Program-made: the position numbers and the translations under genes
Notes under the pieces: generated by a model
Seen by the model: only the letters and a program-made list of their open reading frames with translations
What the model was told of the DNA's origin: nothing
The model's database searches: none
In this document: positions 9,090 through 18,543 of the stretch, piece after piece
Layout: every line of letters starts with the position of its first letter
Position numbering within the stretch: position 1 is the first letter of the stretch
NCBI GenBank assembly: GCA_013298565.1
Contig: JAAFIC010000009.1
Span: forward strand, 1 to 59,815
Source of the DNA: Alphaproteobacteria bacterium
GTDB lineage: Bacteria; Pseudomonadota; Alphaproteobacteria; Elsterales; Elsteraceae
Direction: 5' to 3'
DNA: 59,815 nt

Positions 9090-10646
9090 ATGCCCCAGCG
9101 TCCCGTAGTTCTGTGCATTCTCGACGGCTGGGGCCTGCGCCGGGATAGCGACAATAACGCGATTGCCCTGGCAAATACGCCCACCTTCGACCGGTTGATG
9201 CACACCTACCCCACCGGACGGCTGAATGCGTCGGAACGCTTCGTTGGCTTGCCCGCAGGGCAGATGGGCAATTCGGAAGTGGGGCACATGAACCTTGGCG
9301 CGGGCCGCATCGTTGTGCCCGATCTGCCGCGTATTGATAATGCCTTGCTCGATGGGTCGTTGGCGGCAAAGCCCGGCCTGAACCAATTCATCGCGACTCT
9401 GAGAACCTCGGGCGGCACCGCGCATCTGCTCGGGTTGATGTCCGATGGGGGGGTGCATAGCCACCAGGATCATCTTATCGGCGTCGCCAAGCTCATCGCA
9501 GCGCAGGGCGTGCCGGTCGCAATCCACGCTTTCACCGATGGCCGCGACACGCCGCCGCAAAGCGCGCTGGGTTTCCTTAGTCACGTCGAAGCTGCTTTGG
9601 TGGGCGTTGCGGGTATTCGTCTGGCCACCGTCAGCGGGCGCTTCTTCGCTATGGACCGCGATCAGCGCTGGGACCGCGTTGAGGCCGCCTATCAGGCCAT
9701 CGTGTCAGCGCAGGGCGCGCGGGCCGACAGCGCACAGGCCGCAATCGAGCAATCCTACACCGCAGGTGTCTTAGACGAGTTCATCCAACCAACCGTTATC
9801 GCCGCTTACGCCGGAATGAACGATGGCGACGGGGTGATGATGGTCAACTTTCGTGCCGACCGAGCGCGCGAGTTGCTCACCGCCGTGGTTGATCCCGCCT
9901 TCGAGGGCTTCCCCCGCACGCGCACCGTGGCGTTTGCGGCAACGCTTGGGATGGTAGAGTATTCGAGCGCGCTGAACGCCTTCTTCCCCGCACTGTTTCC
10001 GCCCGAAGATATTCCCGATACGTTCGGTGCCGTGGTGTCGAAGGCGGGCAAAACCCAGTTGCGGATCGCCGAAACAGAGAAATATGCCCATGTTACGTTC
10101 TTCTTCAATGGCGGGGTGGAAGCCGCGTTTCCGGGCGAAGAGCGGATTTTGGTACCAAGCCCGAAGGTGAAAACCTACGATCTTCAACCGGCTATGTCGG
10201 CGATCGAGCTGACAGATAAACTGGTGGCGGCGATTGAGAGCGGGCGCCTCGATGCCATCGTCGTGAATTACGCCAATACCGATATGGTTGGCCACTCCGG
10301 CATTCTCAGCGCGGCGATTGAGGCGGTGGAAACCGTCGATACCTGCCTTGCGCGGCTCGAAACCGCTGTGCGCGCCGCAGGCGGGGCGATGCTGATAACA
10401 GCCGATCACGGCAATGCCGAACAGATGATTGATCCGATCACGCGGGAGCCGCATACGGCTCACACGCTCAATCTTGTGCCAACCATCCTCGTCAACGGCC
10501 CTGCCTGGGTCAAAAGCCTGCGCGAAGGGGCCTTGGCCGATGTTGCCCCTACCCTGCTGGTGCTGCTCGGGCTGGCGCAACCAGCTGCGATGACGGGGAC
10601 CAGTCTGCTATTGGATGCCGACGCGACCCAGGTGGCAACAGAATAG
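9090..10646 (+). CDS. gpmI: 2,3-bisphosphoglycerate-independent phosphoglycerate mutase
   Basis: Metal-dependent (Mn/Zn) interconversion of 3- and 2-phosphoglycerate. 518 residues from the ATG at 9090, preceded by the Shine–Dalgarno GGAAAGGA. An in-frame start at 9051 would add a 13-residue leader before the conserved PVVLCILDGWG start. The catalytic serine lies in GNSEVGHMNLGAGR. The DGRDTPP, VNFRADRARE, NTDMVGHSG and TADHGNAE segments carry the metal and substrate ligands. It heads the operon gpmI–envC–ctpA–YibQ-like–rppH, an order conserved in alphaproteobacteria. Confidence 0.96.
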   Translation: MPQRPVVLCILDGWGLRRDSDNNAIALANTPTFDRLMHTYPTGRLNASERFVGLPAGQMGNSEVGHMNLGAGRIVVPDLPRIDNALLDGSLAAKPGLNQFIATLRTSGGTAHLLGLMSDGGVHSHQDHLIGVAKLIAAQGVPVAIHAFTDGRDTPPQSALGFLSHVEAALVGVAGIRLATVSGRFFAMDRDQRWDRVEAAYQAIVSAQGARADSAQAAIEQSYTAGVLDEFIQPTVIAAYAGMNDGDGVMMVNFRADRARELLTAVVDPAFEGFPRTRTVAFAATLGMVEYSSALNAFFPALFPPEDIPDTFGAVVSKAGKTQLRIAETEKYAHVTFFFNGGVEAAFPGEERILVPSPKVKTYDLQPAMSAIELTDKLVAAIESGRLDAIVVNYANTDMVGHSGILSAAIEAVETVDTCLARLETAVRAAGGAMLITADHGNAEQMIDPITREPHTAHTLNLVPTILVNGPAWVKSLREGALADVAPTLLVLLGLAQPAAMTGTSLLLDADATQVATE

Positions 10647-10647
10647 C

Positions 10648-11883
10648 ATGATGCGCGGGCGGCAGTTTTGGGGGCGGGTTGGGGCGGGGGCGTTATTCGC
10701 CCTCGGTCTTCTCGTCGCGCTCCCCGCCCCCGCCCAACAGCGCAGCCCCGAAGAGCAAAAAGCGCTCGAACTCAAACGCCTTGAAAGCGATGTAGCGGCG
10801 GCGCGCGCCAAGCAGCAGCAGTTGGCCCAGCAGCAAAAAGCCGTTCACGCCGAAGTCGAGCAGTTGCGCGCGCAACTCACTGTCGCTGGACGGTCGGCGA
10901 GTGAGAACGAAAAAGCTCTCACCGATCTTGAAGGCGCGTTGCGCGATCTGGAGACCGATGCCGACGATAAGCGCGTGACCATTGCGCTGCGCCGGGCGGA
11001 GTTGCTGGAGTTGCTCGCCACCAGCCAGCGCCTCGCGCAGTTTCCCCCCGTGGCGATGCTGATGCAGCCGGGCGATCCGCAAGACGCTATTCGCGCCGGG
11101 CTTATCATCGGCGGGACAGTGCCAGCCGTGCAGGAGCGCTTACAGGTTTTGCGGAGCGAGTTGGACGAGCTTGCCAAGGTGGATGATACCATTCGCCGTC
11201 AGCGCGACCGTGTTTCCACTCAAGTTCGCGGGTTGGCGCAGGAGCGCACCCATATCGCTGCCCTGCTAAAGCGCAAAGAAACCTTGGAAGATCAGCTTGA
11301 CGTGGAGGCCGATAAATCGGGCACGAAGCTGAAGCAGCTTGCCGGATCGGCCAAAGATTTGCGCGAGTTGCTGGATAAGTTGATTGCCGATCGGCAGGCC
11401 GACGAACGCCGCCGCGCCGAAGAAGCAGGCCGGGCGGCAGTACGCCGGGAACAGGCGGCGGGCCATGTCGATCTTGGCGATGCGCGTGTCACACCCAAGG
11501 GCGGGCGCACGCTGCCCGTAAGCGGTAAGATCACTGGGGCCTATGGTCAGGCAACCGATGTGGGCGTAACCGCGCGCGGGCTTTCGATTGAAACCCGCAA
11601 CGGCGCCCTTGTTTTGTCACCAGCGGCGGGCAAAATCATTTTCTCCGGGCCATTTCGCGGCTATGGGCTGATCTTGATTGTAGAACATAGGGATGGGTAT
11701 CATAGTTTGCTCGCTGGATTAGGCAGGCTGGACGCTACGGTTGGGCGTTCGGTCGATCCGGGGGAGCCGCTTGGGGCAATGGGTGAGGGTGGCGACCGTG
11801 CGCCGGTATTGTATTTCGAGCTGCGTCGCCAAGGGCTTACTTTGAACCCACAGACCTGGGTTGCGGCGCAACGAGCCAATTAG
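10648..11883 (+). CDS. envC: Murein hydrolase activator EnvC-like (degenerate M23/LytM)
   Basis: Periplasmic coiled-coil protein of 411 residues. The start at 10648 places a good signal peptide (hydrophobic core, cleavage near PAPAQQ) at the N-terminus. The frame also extends back into gpmI. Long coiled coils cover roughly residues 30–130 and 170–270. The C-terminal 110 residues are a LytM domain. The zinc ligands of active M23 peptidases are missing: the HxxxD motif reads ARGLSIET and HxH reads LYFEL. This matches EnvC, which activates amidases instead of cutting murein itself. Two bases separate it from the gpmI stop. Confidence 0.9.
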   Translation: MMRGRQFWGRVGAGALFALGLLVALPAPAQQRSPEEQKALELKRLESDVAAARAKQQQLAQQQKAVHAEVEQLRAQLTVAGRSASENEKALTDLEGALRDLETDADDKRVTIALRRAELLELLATSQRLAQFPPVAMLMQPGDPQDAIRAGLIIGGTVPAVQERLQVLRSELDELAKVDDTIRRQRDRVSTQVRGLAQERTHIAALLKRKETLEDQLDVEADKSGTKLKQLAGSAKDLRELLDKLIADRQADERRRAEEAGRAAVRREQAAGHVDLGDARVTPKGGRTLPVSGKITGAYGQATDVGVTARGLSIETRNGALVLSPAAGKIIFSGPFRGYGLILIVEHRDGYHSLLAGLGRLDATVGRSVDPGEPLGAMGEGGDRAPVLYFELRRQGLTLNPQTWVAAQRAN

Positions 11884-11891
11884 GAGTGGTC

Positions 11892-13274
11892 ATGGAACGA
11901 CGTCGCCCCCTTTCGTCCGAAACTCGCCCGGCCACGCCGTCGCGGCTGCGCTATCTGGCGCGCGGGGCCGCTATCGGTCTGCTCATCGGGTCGGGGGTCG
12001 TGATCGGTCAGGCGATCAGCATTTCCGAAACCTTTGCCCAAACCAAAACGTCCGACACCTATCGCCAACTCGATCTGTTTAGCCAGGTCTTCGAGCGCGT
12101 CCGGGCGGATTATGTGGATAAGGTCACGGATCAGCAGCTTATCGAGTCTGCGATCAATGGGATGCTGACTGCGCTCGATCCGCACTCCTCTTATATGAAT
12201 GCCAAGAGCTTTCAGGAAATGCAGGTCCAGACCACCGGCGAGTTCGGCGGTTTGGGGCTTGAAGTGAGCCAGGATCAAGGCGTTATCAAAGTCGTCTCCC
12301 CTATCGACGATACGCCCGCCAGCAAGGCCGGGCTAAAGCCGAGCGATTTGATTACCCACATCAATGGCGAAGCGGTTCTGGGACTCACGCTGCAAGAATC
12401 GGTCGAAAAAATGCGCGGCCCCGTGAATAGCGACGTGCGCCTGACCATTCGCCGCGAGGGCCGCGATGCCTTCGATGTGACGCTGACCCGCGCCGTGATT
12501 AAAGTGGAAAGCGTTCGCTCGCGGCTTGAGGGCGATGACATCGGCTACCTTCGTATCACCAGCTTCACCAAACAGAGTGATGCGGGCGTGCAGGCGGCGA
12601 TGAAGAAGTTCAAGGAACAGGCCGGGCCGAAGCTGAAGGGCATTGTGCTCGATCTGCGCCGCAACCCCGGCGGGTTGCTCGATCAAGCGGTTGACGTATC
12701 CGATGAGTTTTTGGAGCAGGGGGAAATTACCTCTACCTCCAGCCCGCGCCGCCCGGAAGGGGCGACGCGCTTTAATGCCAAGCCGGGCGATCTTGCGGGC
12801 GGTCTGCCGATTGTCGTGTTGATCGACGATGGCTCGGCCTCGGCGTCCGAGATCGTGGCTGGCGCGCTGCAAGATCATAAGCGCGCGGTGATTATGGGCC
12901 AAAAATCCTTCGGAAAAGGCTCAGTGCAAACCGTCATGCCGCTTGGGCCGGGCAATGGCGCGATGCGCCTAACCACCGCGCTTTACTACACGCCCTCGGG
13001 CCGCTCGATCCAAGCGAAGGGCATAGAGCCGGATATTCTGGTGCCGTTGGCGCGCGTTGAGATGCTCTCTGTGGGCGAGCGGCGCAGTGAAGCCAGCCTG
13101 CGCGGTGCTATCCGCAATCCGAACGAGCGCGGGGCCGCCCCAGCCGCACCAACGCCCGCTGCGAATGGCGAGCCAGCCCCTCTGGTGTTAGGGTCTTCCG
13201 ACGATTATCAGCTTGCCCGTGCGGTCGATCTGCTGCGCGGTATTTCGATTTACGTTAACCGCGCGCCGAACTGA
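11892..13274 (+). CDS. ctpA: Carboxy-terminal processing protease CtpA (S41)
   Basis: Periplasmic serine protease acting on C-termini of envelope proteins. 460 residues from the ATG at 11892, chosen over an in-frame GTG at 11886 because TAGGAG lies 5 bases before it. N-terminal membrane anchor or signal helix at about residues 18–38, then a PDZ domain (about 90–170) with GLGLEVS. The S41 core follows, with the catalytic serine in DDGSASASEI and the general-base lysine in QKSFGKGSVQT. The C-terminus has a short Ala/Pro-rich linker. It lies 8 bp downstream of the envC-like gene; proteases of this type often control murein hydrolases. Confidence 0.95.
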   Translation: MERRRPLSSETRPATPSRLRYLARGAAIGLLIGSGVVIGQAISISETFAQTKTSDTYRQLDLFSQVFERVRADYVDKVTDQQLIESAINGMLTALDPHSSYMNAKSFQEMQVQTTGEFGGLGLEVSQDQGVIKVVSPIDDTPASKAGLKPSDLITHINGEAVLGLTLQESVEKMRGPVNSDVRLTIRREGRDAFDVTLTRAVIKVESVRSRLEGDDIGYLRITSFTKQSDAGVQAAMKKFKEQAGPKLKGIVLDLRRNPGGLLDQAVDVSDEFLEQGEITSTSSPRRPEGATRFNAKPGDLAGGLPIVVLIDDGSASASEIVAGALQDHKRAVIMGQKSFGKGSVQTVMPLGPGNGAMRLTTALYYTPSGRSIQAKGIEPDILVPLARVEMLSVGERRSEASLRGAIRNPNERGAAPAAPTPAANGEPAPLVLGSSDDYQLARAVDLLRGISIYVNRAPN

Positions 13275-13297
13275 GCCGCGTCTTGACAGTTTTATTA

Positions 13298-13340
13298 AGC
13301 AAAGGCTAGTCGCGGGTGCCCCACCCGCTCGGGATTTGCT
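13298..13340. repeat. Dispersed palindromic repeat, copy 1
   Basis: 43-bp element that can fold into a long hairpin: the ends AGCAAA and TTTGCT are complementary, and CGGGTG pairs with CACCCG inside. A near-identical 45-bp copy lies at 44752–44796. It sits in the short gap between ctpA and the YibQ-like gene. Confidence 0.6.
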
Positions 13341-13365
13341 CTAGCTTCAGAGGTATTGCGCCGCT

Positions 13366-14526
13366 ATGACCAGCATGACCGACCCGCGCGACGCGCCGCA
13401 GAACCGGGGCGGCGGCATTCTCGCCGCCGCCTGGCTGTTGCTCATCGCCCTTTTTGCCGGGATGGGGGCGTGGGTGTTCGCTATAACGCGCGATGCGCCA
13501 GAGCCGTCGCGCCCGCGTGACGTGCCGACGGCAACGCTGACGCTTCCGGCGGCAAAACCGCAACCGGCCCCGGCGGTGATCCCGCAGGCTAAACCCGTTC
13601 AGGCCGCGCCGATCCTCACGTCGGTGCAACCCGTTCCCGTGCCGCCGCCGGTAGCGCTGCTGACCGCGCCCCCCCCCGCGCCTGCCCTGCCGGGGGCACC
13701 GCTCGCCCCCGTGGAACCTGGTTTGTTGCGCGATAGTGCTTATGGGCCGATCCCGCGCCTGTCCGCCGACCGCAAACGCGCGCCCTGGCAGGTCTATGCC
13801 GCGCCGTTCGAGGCCCCAGACGCCAAACCGCGTATTGCGGTCGTCGTCACGGGTCTCGGCCTTGCCCGTGATGTGACTGAGCGGGCGATTGCGCTGCTGC
13901 CGCCGCAAATCTCTCTGAGTTTCAGCCCGTATGCGGCGGAAACACCGAACGCGGTGATTGCCGCCCGCCAACGCGGGCATGAAGCCTTGCTGGATCTGGC
14001 GTTGGAGCCGGAAAACTACCCGCGTATTGATCCCGGTCCCGCTACCTTAATTGGGGCCTTTTCCGGGGCCGATAATGTTGCAAGACTCGATTGGGTATTA
14101 GCGCGGGCGCAAGGCACTATCGGTGTCGTCGCGCAATACGGCCCGTCCTTCGGGGCAAGCGCGATGGCAATGGCCCCCATAGCCCAAGCCTTGCGCGAGC
14201 GCGGACTGATGTATGTCGATAATCAGGCCAGCAAGTATCCGGCCATGCTGCGTCTCGCGCGTGATTTCGCCGTGCCGTGGGCCTTTGCCAATGCCGCCAT
14301 TACCCCCGGTATTTCAGACGAGGCGACGGCCCTGGTTGCAACGCTGCATTCCCTGGAAAAAGCCTCCACGGTTCAGCGCTCTATGCTGGCGCTCGTGCCG
14401 GTTAGCCCGGTTGCGATCCAAACGATTGCCGCTTGGGCAAAAACTGTCGAGCCGCGCGGCTTTGCTCTGGCCCCGGTCAGCGCGATTGCCAGCCGTCAAG
14501 ACGAGTGGGACGCGGGCCGGAAATGA
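13366..14526 (+). CDS. Divergent polysaccharide deacetylase family protein (YibQ-like)
   Basis: 386 residues. A single membrane anchor lies at about residues 18–40, then a long Pro/Ala-rich periplasmic linker (about 45–120), then a NodB-like fold. The family normally starts its core with IDDLG. Here the equivalent is VTGLGL, so the metal-ligand aspartates appear lost, although SFSPYA and RGHEALLDL remain. It is likely a non-catalytic or altered member. It sits in the conserved operon between ctpA and rppH and its stop overlaps the rppH start (ATGA). A murein- or envelope-related role is inferred from neighbours. Confidence 0.82.
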   Translation: MTSMTDPRDAPQNRGGGILAAAWLLLIALFAGMGAWVFAITRDAPEPSRPRDVPTATLTLPAAKPQPAPAVIPQAKPVQAAPILTSVQPVPVPPPVALLTAPPPAPALPGAPLAPVEPGLLRDSAYGPIPRLSADRKRAPWQVYAAPFEAPDAKPRIAVVVTGLGLARDVTERAIALLPPQISLSFSPYAAETPNAVIAARQRGHEALLDLALEPENYPRIDPGPATLIGAFSGADNVARLDWVLARAQGTIGVVAQYGPSFGASAMAMAPIAQALRERGLMYVDNQASKYPAMLRLARDFAVPWAFANAAITPGISDEATALVATLHSLEKASTVQRSMLALVPVSPVAIQTIAAWAKTVEPRGFALAPVSAIASRQDEWDAGRK

Positions 14527-15014
14527 CCGCAACCCGCGAAGTCAATGGCGCGCGCTACCGTTTGGGCGTCGGTATCATGCTGGTCAATTCTGAGGGCCGC
14601 ATTTTTGTCGGCGAGCGCGACGACACCCCCGGCGCGTGGCAAATGCCGCAAGGCGGTATCGACGAGGGGGAAGACCCGCGTGCGGCAGCCTTGCGCGAAT
14701 TGGGCGAGGAAATCGGCACCAACGCCGCCCATATCGTCGCCGAAAGCGCAGATTGGCTACGGTACGATTTCCCCGATTTTCTGGCGGGAAAAGCCTTCAA
14801 GGGCAAATACGCCGGGCAGATGCAAAAATGGTATCTGCTGCGCTTCGATGGAGTCGATAGCGACATTCGCCTGGATGCCCACGAGCAGGAGTTTGTGCAG
14901 TGGCGCTGGGCCAGCCCAAACGAAGTGCTTGCCGCTATCGTCCCGTTCAAGCGCGGATTGTACGAGGCGATTCTGGCTGAATTTGCCCCGAACTTACCCC
15001 AAAAACCGCTCTAA
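14523..15014 (+). CDS. rppH: RNA pyrophosphohydrolase RppH (Nudix)
   Basis: Converts 5'-triphosphate mRNA ends to monophosphate, triggering RNase E-dependent decay. 163 residues. The Nudix box GGIDEGEDPRAAALRELGEE is complete (about residues 43–62). YRLGVGIMLVN at the N-terminus and the QKWYLLRFDG and EFVQWRW segments are typical of RppH/Ap4A hydrolases. The start overlaps the previous stop. The 3' end overlaps the convergent TonB-like gene by 4 bases. Confidence 0.94.
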   Translation: MTATREVNGARYRLGVGIMLVNSEGRIFVGERDDTPGAWQMPQGGIDEGEDPRAAALRELGEEIGTNAAHIVAESADWLRYDFPDFLAGKAFKGKYAGQMQKWYLLRFDGVDSDIRLDAHEQEFVQWRWASPNEVLAAIVPFKRGLYEAILAEFAPNLPQKPL

Positions 15015-15736
15015 TCGTAGAGTCCGAACGGTACATCGACGTCCGCCCATCCCGGCACCGGCTGCCCATCCTGTTCGGCGGGGTAGAGCGTCCAGCCGTT
15101 TGCCGCCGTTACCGCCGCATGATCGAGCGGGCGGTGGCCGGAGCTTTTGAGAATAATGGCCTCCAGCACGCGGCCTGCGGGACTTACGTGCAGTCTTAAA
15201 CGCACGACGCCTTCGATTTCATCGCGCCGCGCTTGGGGCGGGTAGAGTGCCGGAGTGCGGGTGCGGAAGCGGACTGTGCTCATCCAAACAGGGTCGGCAG
15301 GCGCGGGCAGTGTTGCTGTGATATCGAGCGGCATCGCGGGCGCGGAACTGTCGGCAGGATTTGCTGCGACGGTGGGGGCTACGGGGGCAGCTAGGGGGGC
15401 GGCGGGCCTGGGAGCCGGTTTCGCGCGGGCGGGCGATGGCAAAGGGGCGACGTTGAGCGCCGGAGTGTTGAGTATCGGGCGCGGGAGGTCCGGTGCGGCG
15501 GTTTCCGAGCGCACTGGCGGCAAAATCTCGGCAGGCTCTGGATCAATGACGGCGCTGGGTTGGCTCAACGTCAGCAGCGCTACGGTTAGAAGCGGCGGAC
15601 TCTGAACGGGCGGGTTAGGCCGCACTCCGGTTGCCTGCACGAAGCCCGCGAGAACCACGCCGTGTAGCACAAGGGAGCCGAGCACCCCCAGCGGACCAAG
15701 ACCGCGCGCGAGGCGGCTTGCGGGCAGTGCCGACAT
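15011..15736 (-). CDS. TonB-family energy transducer
   Basis: 241 residues from ATG 15736, which overlaps the kinase stop (TGATG). One N-terminal transmembrane helix (LGSLVLHGVVLAGFVQATG) contains the His typical of TonB helices. A Pro/Ala-rich periplasmic spacer follows. The C-terminal 90 residues form a TonB domain (PALYPPQARRDEIEGVVRL). TonB couples the ExbB/ExbD proton-motive complex to outer-membrane receptors. No exbBD or receptor gene is nearby, so its partner is unknown. Placement directly behind a sensor kinase is unusual. Confidence 0.85.
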   Translation of the reverse strand: MSALPASRLARGLGPLGVLGSLVLHGVVLAGFVQATGVRPNPPVQSPPLLTVALLTLSQPSAVIDPEPAEILPPVRSETAAPDLPRPILNTPALNVAPLPSPARAKPAPRPAAPLAAPVAPTVAANPADSSAPAMPLDITATLPAPADPVWMSTVRFRTRTPALYPPQARRDEIEGVVRLRLHVSPAGRVLEAIILKSSGHRPLDHAAVTAANGWTLYPAEQDGQPVPGWADVDVPFGLYD

Positions 15737-18543
15737 CACAGGCCAACATCCACCGCAGGGCTACCGAAAGCCTCTTGCTCCCACGCTTCCAGAGCAACCA
15801 AACCATCGCGGTGAGTTGCCCGCAGAATAGGCAGGCTGGCACTGTCTTGCGGATTGGATTCAAGCGCGCGCGCATGGGTACGCAGGCGAGCGAACCCATA
15901 ATTTCCGGCGGCCCCTGCCAGCTTATGCGCGGCATCGGCGCGGCCCGAGGCATTGGGCGCGTCGGCAAGATCGGTCAAATAGCGCTCCAGCACACTGCGG
16001 CAGACGGCGAGCAGGCGGCGGGTTTCTTCTTCCCCCAAGGCTTCCCACAACTCGTTCAACGGTTGGGGGTCGAGCAGCGGTGGGCCGTTGTCCGTAGAGG
16101 CGGCGGGCACGGGCGGCAACTCGCTGCGCCAGCTATTCGGCATCCCCGCACCCTCTTGATCCCACAGCATCTCGCCGCAGGAAATCAGGGACAAAGCCCG
16201 GTCGAGCCGCGCCGAATCAATCGGCTTGCCCAACACGCCCGACATGCCCGCGCGGCGGCAGGCGGCGAAAGTATCGGGCATGAGATTGGCGGTCACGGCC
16301 AGAATTGGCAAGGGTTCCGCCCGTTCGGTGGCGCGGGCGAGAAGGCGACGCGACACTTCGTAGCCATCCATCCCCGGCAAGCGGAGATCAACCAACACAG
16401 CATCGACCCGGTGGCTTTCAAAGGCAGTCAGCGCTTCTAGCCCATCTTTGGCGATAACGACGCGGTGGCCGGAGCGGCGCAGCAGACCAGAGAGAACCTG
16501 CCGGTTCACCTCCTCATCTTCAACCAGCAGGATCACCAACGCGGGAGCCGTTCGGGGCCGACTGGCGGCACGCGCGGTGGGGGCGGCGCTGGGGCGGGTA
16601 AAGCCGAGATCAATCCAAAAGCGGCTGCCCGCGCCCAGCGTACTTTCGACCCCCATGCGCCCGCCCATGCCTTCCACCAAACGCTTCCCGATAGCAAGGC
16701 CCAAGCCGGAGCCGCCAAAGCGCCGGGCGGTGCCGCTTTCCACTTGATAAAATGCCTCGAACAGGCGGGTTAGCGCGTCGGGTGGAATGCCAATGCCGGT
16801 ATCTTCAACCGTAAAGCGCAGCGCAATCTGCTCTAGGGCCGATTCCTGCACGGGCGCGCGGGTAACGGTGAGGTGCACGGCCCCGCGCGGGGTGAATTTC
16901 ACGGCATTGCCGAGCAGGTTGAACAGCACCTGACGCAGCCGCGCGGGATCGCCCAGCAAATGCTGCGGCAGATCAGGCTCCAGCGTGAGATCGACGCACA
17001 ACCCCCTGATTTCTGCCGTCACCCGCGTGAGATCGACCAGCCCGCGCACCAGCGTGCCAAGGTTGAAATCGCGGTTATCGAAACTCACGTGCCCGGCTTC
17101 GATGCGCGAAATATCGAGCAGATCATCAAGCAGCACCGACAGCATTTCGCCGGACTGGCGAATAGTCGAAACATAGGCGCGGGCGGTAGCCGACAGGGTT
17201 TCGGCCTCCAAAAGCTCGGTTAGCCCAATGATGCCGTTCATCGGTGTGCGAAGCTCGTGGCTCATCACGGCAAGAAACTCGGTTTTAGCGTACGTCGCGG
17301 CCTCGGCCTGATCTTTGGCACCGCGCAACTCGGCAGTGCGGTCGTCCACCATGCGCCTCAGACCAGTTTGATAGGCGTAGATTTTCCCCGCCATATCGTT
17401 GAACACTTCCGCGAGACCAGCCACTTCCCGGCTGCCCTGAACCGGCGCAGGCAAGGGCGCTTGCGTGCCGCCCAAGGCGCGCGCAGCTTGGGAGAGCGCG
17501 GCCAGCGGGGCCGCAATCCCGCGCGCAATTAGCACCGTGGTGAGCAGGGTGAGCAACAGCGCGCCGATCATCGTCAGCGTTCCCGCCGTCTTCAGCCGTT
17601 CCACCGTGCTGAGGGTTTCGGCTTGGTCGGCCTTTACGATCAGGCCCCAGCGGAAGGTGGGCAGGTAGCGCCACGCCGCAATCACCGGCTGGTCGCGATA
17701 ATCCAGCAGAATATCAGTACCGCGCTCGCCAGACAGGGCTTTGGCCATAGCCCCGCCGAGGGGGGTATTGAAATAGAGCGACCCCACCTCCTGCCGGTGC
17801 CGAGTGGAGCCGAACAGCAGAGCCGCAGCAACGCCCTTGCCGCCGACGATGGCTTCACCAGAGCGCCCGAGGGCAGCCGTATCGCCGATAATATCAATCA
17901 CGGTTTGCTTATCAATCTGCAAGGCCACCACGCCAATCAGCGTGCTATCTTCCAGCACTGGTGCCGCGACGAAGGCGGCAAGATCGCCCGAGCGCTCCAG
18001 GTAGGAGAAATCCGACACTTCGGCTTCCAACAGCGTGCGCGCCCGGTCGAACACACTCGCGAGCACACTGGTCCGCCCCTGCCCGCGCGCAAGGTTGATG
18101 CCGATGGGAAATTTATCAACCGCGCCAAACATCACAGTGCCGTCGGCGGCGATGATGAAAATATCGGCAGCTCCCATCGCGGTGCGGTAGCGCGCGAGAT
18201 CGGCCCCATGCCGCTCTTCCGCCTGTTGACGGCGCAGCAGGTTACTGAAATCGGACACGGCGGCAATCACCGACGGCATCCGCGCGAGCAGGCTAACTTC
18301 GGCCAAGCGGTCGCGCGCGAAACTCTCGATGCGGGCGGCTTTTTGATCGGCCAGGGCGGCCATCCGCGCGCGGGTTTCGGTTTCCAGCGCGGCTTGCGTA
18401 GCAGTAAAATAAAGCCAAACGAGCGACATCAGCGGCAGCACCGCCAACAACAATGTTCCCAGCGCAATTTCGGCGGCAAGCGGAAAACGGGCGCGCCGCC
18501 AGCCCTGGCGACGGGTGGGGCGGAAGGGCTGAAACTCGCTCAT
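15736..18543 (-). CDS. Hybrid sensor histidine kinase (TorS-like architecture)
   Basis: 935 residues from ATG 18543, which overlaps the stop of the upstream binding-protein gene (ATGA); a longer in-frame start lies inside that gene. Order: TM1 (about 22–46), a periplasmic dCache-like sensor, TM2 (about 330–352), HAMP, HisKA with [16 protein letters not shown], an HATPase with DTGIGI and [13 protein letters not shown], a receiver with [12 protein letters not shown] and [12 protein letters not shown], and a C-terminal HPt with AHKLAGAAG. This is a full internal phosphorelay. Co-transcription with a type-I periplasmic binding protein suggests that protein presents the ligand. No separate response regulator is in the window. 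Confidence 0.93.
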   Translation of the reverse strand: MSEFQPFRPTRRQGWRRARFPLAAEIALGTLLLAVLPLMSLVWLYFTATQAALETETRARMAALADQKAARIESFARDRLAEVSLLARMPSVIAAVSDFSNLLRRQQAEERHGADLARYRTAMGAADIFIIAADGTVMFGAVDKFPIGINLARGQGRTSVLASVFDRARTLLEAEVSDFSYLERSGDLAAFVAAPVLEDSTLIGVVALQIDKQTVIDIIGDTAALGRSGEAIVGGKGVAAALLFGSTRHRQEVGSLYFNTPLGGAMAKALSGERGTDILLDYRDQPVIAAWRYLPTFRWGLIVKADQAETLSTVERLKTAGTLTMIGALLLTLLTTVLIARGIAAPLAALSQAARALGGTQAPLPAPVQGSREVAGLAEVFNDMAGKIYAYQTGLRRMVDDRTAELRGAKDQAEAATYAKTEFLAVMSHELRTPMNGIIGLTELLEAETLSATARAYVSTIRQSGEMLSVLLDDLLDISRIEAGHVSFDNRDFNLGTLVRGLVDLTRVTAEIRGLCVDLTLEPDLPQHLLGDPARLRQVLFNLLGNAVKFTPRGAVHLTVTRAPVQESALEQIALRFTVEDTGIGIPPDALTRLFEAFYQVESGTARRFGGSGLGLAIGKRLVEGMGGRMGVESTLGAGSRFWIDLGFTRPSAAPTARAASRPRTAPALVILLVEDEEVNRQVLSGLLRRSGHRVVIAKDGLEALTAFESHRVDAVLVDLRLPGMDGYEVSRRLLARATERAEPLPILAVTANLMPDTFAACRRAGMSGVLGKPIDSARLDRALSLISCGEMLWDQEGAGMPNSWRSELPPVPAASTDNGPPLLDPQPLNELWEALGEEETRRLLAVCRSVLERYLTDLADAPNASGRADAAHKLAGAAGNYGFARLRTHARALESNPQDSASLPILRATHRDGLVALEAWEQEAFGSPAVDVGL

